Counted from the first letter of the stretch, positions 6,997 through 15,787 are shown. The stretch is DNA of 64,000 bases from Piscinibacter sp. XHJ-5 (GCF_029855045.1 NZ_CP123228.1:1860001-1924000), one strand, 5' to 3'. The notes: generated by a model not told the origin, from the sequence alone. Made by a program: numbers and translations.

Positions 6997-8213
6997 ATAT
7001 CCGTTGGAAGCTCATCCTGCCGGCTGTCCTGACGCTGCTCGGCGCCGTCGCGCTGGCCTTGTGGCCCACGACGCCGCATGCCGGCCTGACGGCAGGGCTT
7101 GCGCTCGCTGCCGCAATCGCCTTGGGAGGGCAATGGGTTGCCAACGAGCGCTGGGTGCTCGGCGCGCTGCGGGCCATCCGCGCGACGCTGGCCGGCCAGC
7201 CGCCGCCGCGGGTGCATGCGGCGGAGTGGCGCGAGGTCGTTGCCGGAATCGCCGGCCTGCAGGCCGCGGCACGGCAGGAGCAGAGCGCGCTCGACCAGGC
7301 GATCACCCAGTCGCGGCGTGCGCAAGAGGCGCTGCAGGCCAGCGAGGAACGTTATGGGCTTGCCGTCCGCGGCGCGCTCGACGGCCTATGGGAATGGGAC
7401 CTGGGGGCTAAGCGCCTGCTGCTGTCACCGCGCTGGCGACACATGCTCGGGCTGGGTGACACCAGCGACTCCATGAGCCTGGACGAATGGCGCGAACGCC
7501 TTCATCCGCAGGAATGTGGCGATGCGATCGCAGCGCTCGAGTCGCACATCGCGGGACACACCGAGCGCTTCGAGCATGAGCATCGGGTGATGCATGCCGA
7601 CGGGCGCTACCGCTGGGTGCTGTCGCGCGGCACCGTCCTGAGGCGTGCCAGCGGTGTTCCGTACCGCGTGGTCGGCCTGGACACCGACATCACCAAGCTG
7701 AAGCGGGTCGAGGGCATCATCGAGGCCATCGCCGACGGCACGGCGGGCCATTGCGGCGAACCGTTCTTCCACGCCCTCGTCCAGCACTTCGCGCGCGCCC
7801 TGCACCTCGAGTGCGCATTCATCACCGAGTGCGTCAATCGGCCACCCACCCGCGCTCGCACCTTGGCCTTCTGGCGCGGTGGCAACTTCGACGCGAACTT
7901 CGAGTACGACCTGGAGGGCACGCCCTGCGAGCGGGTGATGCGCGAGGGCCGGACGATCTTCCATCCGAGCGGGCTCGGCGACATGTTCCCGTGTGAAGTC
8001 GGCCAGGAGAGCTACCTGGGGTTGCCCATCTTCGCGCGGGACGGCATGGTCATCGGCCATCTCGCCTTCGTCGATCGCGAGCCGATGCCGTCGGACATCG
8101 TCATCGAATCGGTCTACCGCATCTTCACGGCCCGCGCCGCCGCCGAGATCGAGCTCTCGCGGGCGCTGCAGCGGCTGAGGTCCGTCAGCGCACCGGCCTT
8201 GGCTGTCGCGTGA
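6993..8213 (+). CDS. Membrane PAS/GAF sensor protein without an output domain
   Basis: The 406-residue protein begins with two hydrophobic segments (about 5-25 and 31-48), a helical linker, a PAS domain (about 118-240: ASEERYGLAVRGALDGLWEWDL, then the PAC part YRWVLSRGTVLRRASG and VVGLDTDITKLK) and a GAF-like domain (about 245-395). No histidine kinase, GGDEF, EAL, phosphatase or DNA-binding domain follows. It starts with GTG inside the stop of the kinase gene (GTGA), so the three genes RR-HK-PAS/GAF are one coupled unit. It may act as an accessory sensor that talks to the adjacent kinase, or be a kinase or cyclase that lost its output part. Confidence 0.85.
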   Translation: MNIRWKLILPAVLTLLGAVALALWPTTPHAGLTAGLALAAAIALGGQWVANERWVLGALRAIRATLAGQPPPRVHAAEWREVVAGIAGLQAAARQEQSALDQAITQSRRAQEALQASEERYGLAVRGALDGLWEWDLGAKRLLLSPRWRHMLGLGDTSDSMSLDEWRERLHPQECGDAIAALESHIAGHTERFEHEHRVMHADGRYRWVLSRGTVLRRASGVPYRVVGLDTDITKLKRVEGIIEAIADGTAGHCGEPFFHALVQHFARALHLECAFITECVNRPPTRARTLAFWRGGNFDANFEYDLEGTPCERVMREGRTIFHPSGLGDMFPCEVGQESYLGLPIFARDGMVIGHLAFVDREPMPSDIVIESVYRIFTARAAAEIELSRALQRLRSVSAPALAVA

Positions 8214-8335
8214 GGCTGCCGCACCATGCCAGCAGCGGAGCAAGTCGACCGGCCTGCGCCGGCGGTCCGGGCGGAGCGCGGCAGCGCCGCCCTGGGCCAT
8301 CGGCAGCGTCTGCCGCATGTCCGAGGAGACAAGCC

Positions 8336-8635
8336 ATGACAGCTTTCAACATCGTTCGCTTCCGCGTCAAGCCAGGCCGTGAGGATGCCTTCGTCGAGGC
8401 GCACCGTCGGGCCGACATCACGTTCAAGGGCTTTCGCCGTGGTGCGCTCGTCAAGACCGGCGAGCGCACCTACTGCATGGTCGGCGAATGGGACTCGTTC
8501 GACAGTCTCGCTGCGGCGCGGCCCCAGATGATTGCCGTGCTCGACACCGTCCGCGACGACCTGGAGGACCTTGGCGGTGGCTTGGGGGTGACGGATCCGG
8601 TGTCCGGCGAGACCGTGGTCGAACTGAAGCAGTGA
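8336..8635 (+). CDS. Antibiotic-biosynthesis-monooxygenase-like (dimeric alpha/beta barrel) protein
   Basis: The 99-residue product begins MTAFNIVRFRVKPGREDAF, the usual opening strand and helix of the ABM/dimeric alpha-beta-barrel fold, and continues with the GALVKTGERTYCMVGEWDS strand pair and a helix. Members are small cofactor-free oxygenases, heme-degrading enzymes or stress proteins; the active-site type cannot be told here. Start ATG 8336 is preceded by GAGGAG. It follows the PAS/GAF gene after 122 bp and may be read from the same transcript. Confidence 0.72.
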   Translation: MTAFNIVRFRVKPGREDAFVEAHRRADITFKGFRRGALVKTGERTYCMVGEWDSFDSLAAARPQMIAVLDTVRDDLEDLGGGLGVTDPVSGETVVELKQ

Positions 8636-8656
8636 GACCGAGACGTCCGATGACAC

Positions 8657-8674
8657 GTTGACGAAAACGTGATC
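8657..8674 (+). promoter_or_regulatory. Shared upstream motif, copy 3 (EF-hand gene)
   Basis: Plus-strand reading GTTGACGAAAACGTGATC, about 121-138 bp before the EF-hand gene start. The core TGACGAAAACGTGA fits the TGAYSRAAACGTGA pattern of the two other copies, and the following CTCGCT also matches copy 2. Confidence 0.48.
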
Positions 8675-8794
8675 TCGCTGCGATGGCGGCGGGAGCTGTG
8701 CCAGCCAGACTTCATCGGTCCGTGCCTGGTATGGCGCCCCGGCGGGTGGCGGACGCAGATGAATTCGGGGTCCATTCATCGATGGAGAAACGAC

Positions 8795-9076
8795 ATGTGG
8801 ATGAAGACTGTTGCAACGTCGCTGGTTCTTGGCGCGGCGCTGGCGGGCGCGCAAGCTCCGGCTCGCGCTGTCGAGGCGATGCAGGACGACTGGGCCTTCA
8901 TGATGAGCACCAAGGGCATGGACAAGAACCATGACGGCATGGTGTCGAAGAAGGAGTTCCTCGACATGATGGCCAAGGCCTACGACATGAAGGCCCGACA
9001 GATGAAGGCCGACAAGATGGGAATGACGGACGCCGCGTTCAAGGAATTCCTGAAGTCGCTGTACACCGGCGGCTGA
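8795..9076 (+). CDS. Small exported EF-hand protein
   Basis: The 93-residue protein has a signal peptide (MWMKTVATSLVLGAALAGA, cleavage near residue 22-25) and one canonical calcium-binding EF-hand loop at residues 43-54 (DKNHDGMVSKKE: Asp43, Asn45, Asp47, Met49 backbone, Ser51, Glu54). The rest is helical and rich in Met and Lys (KAYDMKARQMKADKMGM), which may give extra metal-binding capacity. It probably acts in the periplasm. Start ATG 8795 has GGAG at about 8 bases. It carries the shared upstream motif; its function is unknown. Confidence 0.82.
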   Translation: MWMKTVATSLVLGAALAGAQAPARAVEAMQDDWAFMMSTKGMDKNHDGMVSKKEFLDMMAKAYDMKARQMKADKMGMTDAAFKEFLKSLYTGG

Positions 9077-9136
9077 CACTTCGCGGGGCCGGCGGCCCCA
9101 TGAGGTGCCAATCCTTCTCTTCGAGGAGTCGCACGG

Positions 9137-9604
9137 ATGAGGAAGCTGGTCCTTGTCGCCTCGCATGTCGTGGTTGCCGCACTCGGGTTCGCCCTCGGCG
9201 TGTACATGCTTCCTCTCCTGATCGCGCCGCCTGCGCCTTCGCGCGCCGAGGTTGCCAGGCAGGCGGCCTCGGCCTCCTACACCGGAACGTTTCGCCGCGG
9301 CCTCAGGGACAGTGACGCGCTGCACTGGGGCGAAGGAACCGTCTCCATCGGCGCCAAGAGCATCACGCTCGATGGTGAGCTTGCACCCGGGCCGGACTAC
9401 AAGCTCTATCTCTCGCCGGAGTTCGTCGAAACGGAGGCCGACTTCAACCGCCTGAAGCCCAGCATGGCGCGCGTGGGCGACATCAAGACGTTCAGGAACT
9501 TCGTCGTCTCCGTTCCGGAGTCGGTCGATCCGGCACGCTACAACTCGGTCGTCGTGTGGTGCGAGACCTTCGGCCAGTTCATCACGGCGGCCAGGTACAA
9601 GTAG
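9137..9604 (+). CDS. DM13-domain protein, membrane-anchored or secreted
   Basis: The 155-residue protein has an N-terminal hydrophobic segment (about 3-28) that could be an uncleaved anchor or a signal peptide, followed by a DM13/DUF-type electron-transfer-like domain: YTGTFRRG start, HWGEGTVSIGAKSITLDG, the PGPDYKLYLSPE strand, and the closing VVVWCETFGQFITAARY with a single conserved cysteine. DM13 domains are proposed to work in redox or adhesion; no substrate is known. ATG 9137 has GAGGAG upstream. It follows the EF-hand gene by 60 bp, same strand. Confidence 0.8.
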   Translation: MRKLVLVASHVVVAALGFALGVYMLPLLIAPPAPSRAEVARQAASASYTGTFRRGLRDSDALHWGEGTVSIGAKSITLDGELAPGPDYKLYLSPEFVETEADFNRLKPSMARVGDIKTFRNFVVSVPESVDPARYNSVVVWCETFGQFITAARYK

Positions 9605-9781
9605 GTTCCATCGGCCGGGGCCGCACGCCGCCGCCCCGTCTTGACCACAAGCGCAGCGATCCTTGACTGGGCCTGTCTTCGCCTCCCATCCGGCTTGACC
9701 GCCGCGGCGTCGTCCGACGCTAATGCGAGGAGGGGCAAACGCCCCGCATGTCAGCAACATCCGGCCAGGAGCCGAAGGTCC

Positions 9782-10771
9782 ATGAAACACGCACTCTCTC
9801 GCCGCGACGTCGTCGCCGGCCTCGTCGGCTGCGCCGCATCCGCGGCATCGCCGTCACTGCGCGCACAGCCGGCAGGCGTCGCACGCATCGTCATCGGGTC
9901 CGGTCCCGGTTCGGCGATCGACACGCTGGCCCGCCGCGTGGCCGAGAAGCTGCAGCCGGCCTATGCCGCGACGGTCATCGTCGAGAACAAGACCGGTGCC
10001 AGCGGGCAGCTCGCCGTGGGCGCGGTGAAGACCGCGCCGCCAGACGGACTGACGCTGCTGCTGGTGCCGACGCCGTACATGGCCATCTATCCGCACACGT
10101 ATCGCAGCCTTCCGTACAAGCCGGAAAGCGACTTCATCGCGGTGTCGCTGGCCGCGACGCTGAATCTCGGCTTCGCGGTGGGGCCGCTCGTGCCCGAACG
10201 CGTGAAGAGCCTGCGCGACTTTGCCGCGTGGTGTCGCGAGAACCCGTCGAAAGCCCACTTCGGTTCGCCCGCCGCGGGCTCGACGCCTCATTTCACCGGG
10301 GTGATGCTGGCCCGCGCCGGCAACTTCTCGCTCGAGCATGTGGCTTACCGGGGTCCCACACCGGCCGTGCTCGACCTTGTGGGCGGGCAGATCGCGGCGG
10401 CTTGCGTACCCGTGGGTGATCTCACGTCTTTCGCGGCGTCCGGCAAGTGCCGCCTGCTGGGCACGAGCGGCGCGACACGCAACCGGTTCGCACCCGACGT
10501 GGCCACCTTCGTCGAACAGGGGTTCAAGGACCTGATCGTCGAGGACTGGTTCGGCTTCTTCCTGCCGGCCCGCACGCCGGCCGCTCACGTGGCGAAGGCG
10601 TCGGCCGCCATCCGGGCGGCCCTGGCGTTCGCGGAGCTTCAGCAGGCGATGGAGCAGAGTGGCGTGCAGGTGCAGGGGTCCACGCCCGAGGCCTTCGCCA
10701 GGCAGGTCGCGACCGACACCCTGCGCTGGGGTCCTGTGGTCAAGGCCATCGGATTCACCGCCGAGAGTTGA
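9782..10771 (+). CDS. Bug-family (TctC) tripartite tricarboxylate-type solute-binding protein
   Basis: The 329-residue product starts with a twin-arginine-like signal (LSRRDVVAGLVGCAASAAS) and continues with the Bug fold: IVIGSGPGSAIDTLARRVAEKL, VIVENKTGASGQLAVGAVK, the TLLLVPTPYMAIYPH stretch and FGSPAAGSTPHFTG. Bug proteins capture carboxylates or aromatic acids in the periplasm, usually for a TctAB permease; none is in this window, as is common for the expanded Bug families of Burkholderiales. ATG 9782 is chosen over the longer frame because the signal starts there. With the porin that follows it could deliver the substrate of the catabolic cluster at 12-17 kb. Confidence 0.9.
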   Translation: MKHALSRRDVVAGLVGCAASAASPSLRAQPAGVARIVIGSGPGSAIDTLARRVAEKLQPAYAATVIVENKTGASGQLAVGAVKTAPPDGLTLLLVPTPYMAIYPHTYRSLPYKPESDFIAVSLAATLNLGFAVGPLVPERVKSLRDFAAWCRENPSKAHFGSPAAGSTPHFTGVMLARAGNFSLEHVAYRGPTPAVLDLVGGQIAAACVPVGDLTSFAASGKCRLLGTSGATRNRFAPDVATFVEQGFKDLIVEDWFGFFLPARTPAAHVAKASAAIRAALAFAELQQAMEQSGVQVQGSTPEAFARQVATDTLRWGPVVKAIGFTAES

Positions 10772-10917
10772 GGCGATTGCCGCCATCGCAGCGAAATGCG
10801 ATGGCAGTCAATTCCGGCGGCTCATCCAGCACAGCGCCGCGACCGCACGCTCCCTAGCATCCATCTCGCACTCGTCGCAGTGCCGTCGGGCCGAGTCCGG
10901 CTCGACGACGAAACCGA

Positions 10918-12000
10918 ATGGAGACGGATTTGCTGCGTACCCCTCTTGTTGTCGCGCTTCTCGGCGTCGGCGCGGCCGCCCAGGCCCAGAACGTGACCCT
11001 CTACGGCATCATGGACGTCGGGGTCGAGCACCTCACCCACGTCAACGCGCAGGGCGACTCGTTGACGCGCATGCCGAACCTGACGGGCACCGTTCCATCA
11101 CGCATCGGCGTGCGCGGCACCGAGGATCTCGGCGGCGGCTGGCAGGCGCTGTTCAACCTCGAGAGCGGCATCGCGCTCAAGTCGGGCGGCCTGAACAACG
11201 GCGGCCGCATGTGGGGGCGTGCGGCCTACGTCGGCGCCGCGGGACCGTTCGGCCGCCTCACGCTCGGCAGGCAGGTCAACATGACGGTCCTCGCCGTGTC
11301 GTCCCATGTGATGGGACCGGCGCTGTATTCGTTCGCCTCGCACGACCCGTACATCCCCAACGCGATCAGCGACAACGCCCTCGGCTATCTGGGTACCTTC
11401 AGCGGCGTGACGGTGGGCGCGACCTACAGCCTCGGGCGCGACACGGCATCGATCGGCGGACCGGCGGCGACGAGCTGCCCCGGCGAAGCAGCGGACAGCC
11501 GCCAATGCCGGCAGTGGACCGCGCTGCTGAAGTACGACGCGCCGTCATTCGGCGTGGCCGCGAGCCATGACGTGATGCACGGCGGGCCGGGTGCCGCGTT
11601 CGGCATGACGAGCAGCGATCACACCGACGAGCGCACGGTGGTCAGCGCCTGGCGCCGTGTCGGCGGCGTCAAGGTCAGCGGCGGGGTGCTCCATCGCAAG
11701 CGCGACAACGTCGCGCGGTTGGTGTCGAACCTCGTCTATGCGGGCGCGAGCGTTCCGGTCACCGCGGCGTTGACCGCCGACATGGAGCTGTCGAAGCTGG
11801 ACGTGAGATCGAGCCCGAACGACAGCACGATGGTGGTGCTGCGTGGCGTGTATGCGCTGTCCAAGCGCACCGCGATCTATGCGATGGCGGGGCACCTGCG
11901 CAACGAGGAAGGTGCGGCGGTGTCCCTGAGTGCGGGCGGCACGGTGGGCGTCGGCATGAGCCAGTCCGGCGTGATGGCCGGAATCCGGCACACGTTCTGA
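10918..12000 (+). CDS. Gram-negative general porin
   Basis: The 360-residue product has a signal peptide ending AAAQAQ, the typical mature start NVTLYGIMDVG, alternating amphipathic strands, the PSRIGVRGTEDLGGGWQALFNLESG signature of betaproteobacterial porins, and a C-terminal Phe (GIRHTF) needed for outer-membrane assembly. It forms a trimeric diffusion channel. Two cysteines (CPGEAADSRQC) sit in one predicted external loop. It lies after the solute-binding protein and before the catabolic genes, suggesting a role in their substrate uptake. Confidence 0.92.
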   Translation: METDLLRTPLVVALLGVGAAAQAQNVTLYGIMDVGVEHLTHVNAQGDSLTRMPNLTGTVPSRIGVRGTEDLGGGWQALFNLESGIALKSGGLNNGGRMWGRAAYVGAAGPFGRLTLGRQVNMTVLAVSSHVMGPALYSFASHDPYIPNAISDNALGYLGTFSGVTVGATYSLGRDTASIGGPAATSCPGEAADSRQCRQWTALLKYDAPSFGVAASHDVMHGGPGAAFGMTSSDHTDERTVVSAWRRVGGVKVSGGVLHRKRDNVARLVSNLVYAGASVPVTAALTADMELSKLDVRSSPNDSTMVVLRGVYALSKRTAIYAMAGHLRNEEGAAVSLSAGGTVGVGMSQSGVMAGIRHTF

Positions 12001-12011
12001 GGCAACGATCG

Positions 12012-12037
12012 CTCTCCCGCTGGCGCGAGCGGGAGAG
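12012..12037. terminator. Hairpin of a dispersed CTCTCCC/GGGAGAG repeat type, after the porin
   Basis: CTCTCCCGCT (12012-12021) pairs perfectly with AGCGGGAGAG (12028-12037) over a 6-base loop, 11 bp after the porin stop. A shorter relative is at 45563-45580. It probably ends transcription of the porin in a convergent arrangement with the monooxygenase gene, although there is no T-run. Confidence 0.55.
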
Positions 12038-12105
12038 GGTGGGGGCCGGCGTCGCGCTCACTGCCGTGCTTCATCACGCCGGGCCTGGTGACCCGGCCCC
12101 TGAAC

Positions 12106-13227
12106 TCAGATCGGTTGAGCGAGCACGCGCAGCGACTCCTCCACGAGCTGCGTCTGCTCCTCGATCGGTGCGCGGCGCTGCTCGCGCCGCCCGATCTCCA
12201 GCGAGTTCTCGACCACCAGGCGGCATCGCTCGTAGCGCCGCGCCATGAAGCCGGCGAAAGCCTGCTCGACAGTGGCCGCCTTCTGAAGCGCTTCGCCGAG
12301 GACCAGCGCGTCCTCGACCGCCATGCCGGCGCCGGAGGCCAGCTGCGGCGTGGTCGGGTGCGCGGCATCGCCGATCAGCAGCGTGCGGCCCAGGTGCCAG
12401 GGCGGGGGCAACAGGAAGCCCTCCAACGGCCGCAGCACGATGCCCGTGCCGGGCACCTTGCGGTGCAGGATGCCGTCGAGGACCCCGCCGTACCCTTCGA
12501 GCAGCCGGCCCAGCTCGCTCGACAGCGCGTCGTCGCTCAGGACGGGCCGCCGCGGCGTGGTCTCGAGCAGGAACATGTACATCTGGTCCGCCGACACCGG
12601 CGTCAGGCCGACCTTGACAGGTCCGCCCAGGAAGAAGTGCCGGCGGTCGATGTCGGGCGGCCGGTGCGCGACGATGCGCCACACGCACTGGCCGGTGTAC
12701 TGCGGCTGGGGCGCCGTGGGGAAGAGCAGGCGCCGCACGCGCGAGAACACGCCGTCGGCGCCGATCACGACGTCGTAGCGCGCTTCGGTGCCGTCCGAGA
12801 AGGCCGCTGCGACGCCGTCAGCGTCGGATGCCAGGCGGTCGACGGTGAGCCCCAGGCGCACATCGACCTGCGCCTCCAGCGTGCGGCGTGACAGGATGCC
12901 GTGCAGCAGCGGCCGCATGATGCCGCCGCAGCCCGGCACGCCGCCATCGGCAACGGGCGTGGGAACGGTGCCCAGCCGGCGCCCGCTGCGGTCGCACACC
13001 TGGATGCCGTCGCCCGTGTACGCCTGAGCGGCCACCTCCTCGAGGATGCCGAGGGCCTTGAAGGCCCGCAGCGTCGCGCCGGTGATCGTGATGCCGGCGC
13101 CGTAGACGCGCCAGTGCGGGTCGAGATCGATGAGGTCCACGCGCGCGCCGAGGCGTCGCAAGGTGATCGCGGCGGACATCCCGCCGATGCCGCCGCCGAC
13201 GACGAGCGCCTTCTGAATCGTTGCCAT
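12106..13227 (-). CDS. FAD-dependent aromatic monooxygenase (PHBH/salicylate-hydroxylase group)
   Basis: The 373-residue flavoprotein has the FAD-binding VVGGGIGGMSAA at residues 9-20, the NAD(P)H/FAD motif with VIGADGVFSRVR in the middle and the GDAAHPTTP riboflavin-contact motif late in the chain. Such enzymes hydroxylate aromatic or N-heteroaromatic acids using NAD(P)H and O2. The start ATG 13227 lies directly before the FAD fold, with only a weak ribosome site. It follows the BKACE gene by 28 bp on the same strand, divergent from the ring-cleavage operon; it may make the hydroxylated ring that the LigAB enzyme opens (inference). Confidence 0.88.
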   Translation of the reverse strand: MATIQKALVVGGGIGGMSAAITLRRLGARVDLIDLDPHWRVYGAGITITGATLRAFKALGILEEVAAQAYTGDGIQVCDRSGRRLGTVPTPVADGGVPGCGGIMRPLLHGILSRRTLEAQVDVRLGLTVDRLASDADGVAAAFSDGTEARYDVVIGADGVFSRVRRLLFPTAPQPQYTGQCVWRIVAHRPPDIDRRHFFLGGPVKVGLTPVSADQMYMFLLETTPRRPVLSDDALSSELGRLLEGYGGVLDGILHRKVPGTGIVLRPLEGFLLPPPWHLGRTLLIGDAAHPTTPQLASGAGMAVEDALVLGEALQKAATVEQAFAGFMARRYERCRLVVENSLEIGRREQRRAPIEEQTQLVEESLRVLAQPI

Positions 13228-13255
13228 GAATGGGTTCGCAGTGAATTGAAGGGCC

Positions 13256-14107
13256 CTAGCCGCGCGAGTCGCCGTAGATCTGGCGCGCCACCGCCGCGCT
13301 CGCCGTCCCGCGTCCGCTGCGCCGGGCGATGTCGGCCACGTTGGCCACCAGATCGGCGTTGCGGGCGGCCAGGGTGCCGTCGGGGAGATGCAGGTTGTTT
13401 TCGAAGCCGACGCGTGCATGGCCGCCCAGTCCGATCGCGGCGGCCATGCACAGCGCCTCGGATGGACCGAATGCACACAGGCTCCAGGGCCACTCGGGCG
13501 GCCACTCCTGCAAGAACGGCAGGAGCTGCGACGGCGCCGACTGCTGGCCCGCCGTGTAGCGACCCAGCACGAACAGGGCGTTGGGCGCGGCATGCGGCAC
13601 GATGCCCGCGCGGACCCACGAGACCAGCCGGCGCGCTTCGTCGGCGTCGTACACGATGTACTGCAGCGCGACGCCCTCGCGCTGCGCCCATTCGAAGAAC
13701 CATGCCGCCTTCGACACCGCGGACTCGTGGGGCACGAGCTCACGCAGCGCGACCGATGCGGCCTCGGGACGCAGCTCATGCAGGAGCGCTATCTGCTGTT
13801 GCGGTGAATAGCGCCCCACCGACTCGGTCGTCACCTGGATCAGCAGGCGGTCTGCGACCGCGCTGCGGATCTCCGCCATCGCGTCGCGGTATCGCCGGGC
13901 ATCGAGCGAATGGCCGCCGTCGGCATCGCGCACATGGAGATGGATGACGCTGGCACCGGCGTCGGCGCAGGCGGCCGCTTCGACCGCGATCTCGTGGGGC
14001 CGCATCGGCAATGCAGGATGGTCGCCGTGTGTGCGGCGCGCGCCGTTGGGCGCGACGCACACGACGACCGGGCCGCCGCCCCGATTCGAAGTGTTTGGAG
14101 AACTCAT
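13256..14107 (-). CDS. Beta-keto acid cleavage enzyme (BKACE, DUF849)
   Basis: The 283-residue protein is a member of the BKACE family, Zn-dependent enzymes that condense a beta-keto acid with acetyl-CoA and release acetoacetate and a new acyl-CoA. It shows the opening VVVCVAPNGARRT, the metal-ligand segment VIHLHVRDADGGHS, the AALGLGGHARVGFENNL region with a Glu ligand and the typical FENNLHLPDGTLA end motif. ATG 14107 is used; a TTG three codons earlier is possible. It opens the operon with the FAD monooxygenase. The actual substrate cannot be read from sequence. Confidence 0.86.
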   Translation of the reverse strand: MSSPNTSNRGGGPVVVCVAPNGARRTHGDHPALPMRPHEIAVEAAACADAGASVIHLHVRDADGGHSLDARRYRDAMAEIRSAVADRLLIQVTTESVGRYSPQQQIALLHELRPEAASVALRELVPHESAVSKAAWFFEWAQREGVALQYIVYDADEARRLVSWVRAGIVPHAAPNALFVLGRYTAGQQSAPSQLLPFLQEWPPEWPWSLCAFGPSEALCMAAAIGLGGHARVGFENNLHLPDGTLAARNADLVANVADIARRSGRGTASAAVARQIYGDSRG

Positions 14108-14327
14108 GCGAAGCAAGCCTGCGTGACGCGCCGCCGGTCGTCAACGGCGCAGCGCGACGAGCGCGTGCAGGTCCAACAGATGCAGCAGGCTCGATCAACG
14201 CGGTGTCGCGTGCCGCGAGGGTGGGCCATGCCGTTGCCGAGGACCGCACGCGCAGTCAAGAGCAGATGCACGCACGGTCCATCGCGCTGCGACAGGCCTG
14301 CCTACGATCGACGCACATCGACACGGC
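14108..14327. promoter_or_regulatory. Divergent promoter region of the catabolic operons
   Basis: These 220 bp separate the BKACE start from the start of the hydrolase-ligAB operon and must hold both promoters. I see no coding frame with its own ribosome site and no strong palindrome. It is not similar to the palindrome near the LysR gene at 18.35 kb. Confidence 0.4.
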
Positions 14328-15485
14328 ATGCCCTCCATGAACCCCGACACCCTCGTCAGCGGACGACCCAAGACACTGGCCGAAGCCAAGGCCTGGATGC
14401 GCCAGCGGCTTGCCGCGCGCATCCATCCCATGAACGCACTGCCGCTCGATGAAGGCCCGGCGTGGATCGACGGCGTCCCGGGTCTCGACGGGGAGTCGTG
14501 GGGAGGCTACTGGGGCGCACTCGGCGACATCGCGGCGGCGCAGGCAAGCGCCGCCGAGCGCGCCGGCGATGCTGCGCGCGCCTCGGGCCTGTACCAGAAG
14601 GCGAGCGGACTCTATTTCATGGGGCGCTTTCCGTGTCCGAATCAACCGGCCAAGCAGCGATGCGCCCAGGCCGAGCGCGAGACCTACCTCGCGGCCAGCC
14701 GCCATTGGGCGCAGGCCATCCATCGGCAGGCCGTTCCGTTCGCGGGGCGCGAAGGCGAGGGCGGCGAGGTGGTGCTGCTGGTCAGGCGCCCGCCGATCCC
14801 GGCGAAGCCGCCGGTCGTGCTGATGTGGGGCGGCGTCGATGCCTGCAAGGAGCAGATGACCGCCGCGAGCGACGCGCTGCTAAAGCTCGGCATCGCCACG
14901 GTGGCGATGGACAACGCGGGCACGGGCGAGTCGCCCGTGCGCGGCGTCCCGGATGCCGAACGGCAGTTCATTGCGGCGATGGACTGGATCGCCGCACAGG
15001 CAGACTTCGACGGCGCGCGCATCGGCCTGCTCGGCCGCTCGTTCGGCGGCTACTGGGCGACCAAGCTGGCGCATCTGGTGCCGCAGCGCATCGCAGGGGC
15101 CGTGAACTGGGGCGGCGGCGCGCACCACATGTTCCAGCCGGAATGGGTCGAGGCCTCGCGCCATCCGGACAGCTACCTGATGGACCTGGTGGAGACGCGC
15201 AGCCGTATGCTGGGTGCACGCGACGACGCGGAGTATGTCGAGTTCTTCACGCGCCTGTCGCTGCTCGACCAGGGGCTGCTCGATCGCTCGTGCGCGCCGC
15301 TGCTGCTCGTCAACGGCAAGGAGGACAAGCAGTGCCCGGTGGCCGACATTCACCTGCTCATCGAGCGCGGGTCGCCGAAGACGGTGCGCTTGTTCCCGGG
15401 CGGGCACATGGGACTCACGCCGCAGACGCTGCCGACGATCGTCCAGTGGCTCGCCCGCCAGGTGCAGGGGGAGGGCGTGAGGTGA
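14328..15485 (+). CDS. Alpha/beta hydrolase of the FrsA/DUF1100 type (C-C bond or ester hydrolase)
   Basis: The 385-residue protein has an N-terminal helical cap region (about 15-135) and a catalytic core with a likely triad Ser238 (LLGRSFGGYW), Asp333 (NGKEDKQCP) and His360 (FPGGHMG). This layout resembles FrsA-like esterases and 2,6-dihydroxypseudooxynicotine hydrolase, a C-C cleaving enzyme of nicotine breakdown. ATG 14328 (or 14337) is used. Its stop overlaps the ligA start (GTGA at 15482), placing it first in a four-gene translationally linked operon. The reaction is not known. Confidence 0.82.
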   Translation: MPSMNPDTLVSGRPKTLAEAKAWMRQRLAARIHPMNALPLDEGPAWIDGVPGLDGESWGGYWGALGDIAAAQASAAERAGDAARASGLYQKASGLYFMGRFPCPNQPAKQRCAQAERETYLAASRHWAQAIHRQAVPFAGREGEGGEVVLLVRRPPIPAKPPVVLMWGGVDACKEQMTAASDALLKLGIATVAMDNAGTGESPVRGVPDAERQFIAAMDWIAAQADFDGARIGLLGRSFGGYWATKLAHLVPQRIAGAVNWGGGAHHMFQPEWVEASRHPDSYLMDLVETRSRMLGARDDAEYVEFFTRLSLLDQGLLDRSCAPLLLVNGKEDKQCPVADIHLLIERGSPKTVRLFPGGHMGLTPQTLPTIVQWLARQVQGEGVR

Positions 15486-15787
15486 CGCAGAAGAACTGGC
15501 GCCAGGACATGCCGACCCCGGACGCCTACTGGATGAACAAGGTGCTGTACGAAATGCACCATCTGGCAAGCCACCTCGAGCGCTACCGCGCGGATCCGGA
15601 CAAGTACATGAAGGACATCCCGCTGCCGGCGCCCCTCAAGGTTGCCATCCGCGACAACGACATCGGTGCGATGTACCTGGCGGGCGTGAACCCGTACCTG
15701 CTGCGCGCCCACTGCCTGGGCCTGCACATTGCGGAGACGGAGTTCCTTCGTTCGCTTCGGGCCGCGGGGGAGGCGGGCCATGGCTGA
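15482..15787 (+). CDS. LigA-type small subunit of an extradiol ring-cleavage dioxygenase
   Basis: The 101-residue product matches the LigA domain of class III extradiol dioxygenases, a helical lid that sits over the active site of LigB: YWMNKVLYEMHHLASHLER, then the typical DIGAMYLAGVNPYLLRAHC segment. It begins with GTG inside the previous stop codon, with GGGAGGG upstream, and its 3' end overlaps ligB by 8 bp. Both overlaps imply fixed stoichiometry of the subunits. It is not an independent enzyme. Confidence 0.87.
   Translation: MTQKNWRQDMPTPDAYWMNKVLYEMHHLASHLERYRADPDKYMKDIPLPAPLKVAIRDNDIGAMYLAGVNPYLLRAHCLGLHIAETEFLRSLRAAGEAGHG

Noticed and set aside
12106..13227. Second FAD monooxygenase as a duplicate of the one at 42.6 kb
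   Set aside because: Both share only the general flavoprotein motifs; start regions, ends and middle segments differ clearly.
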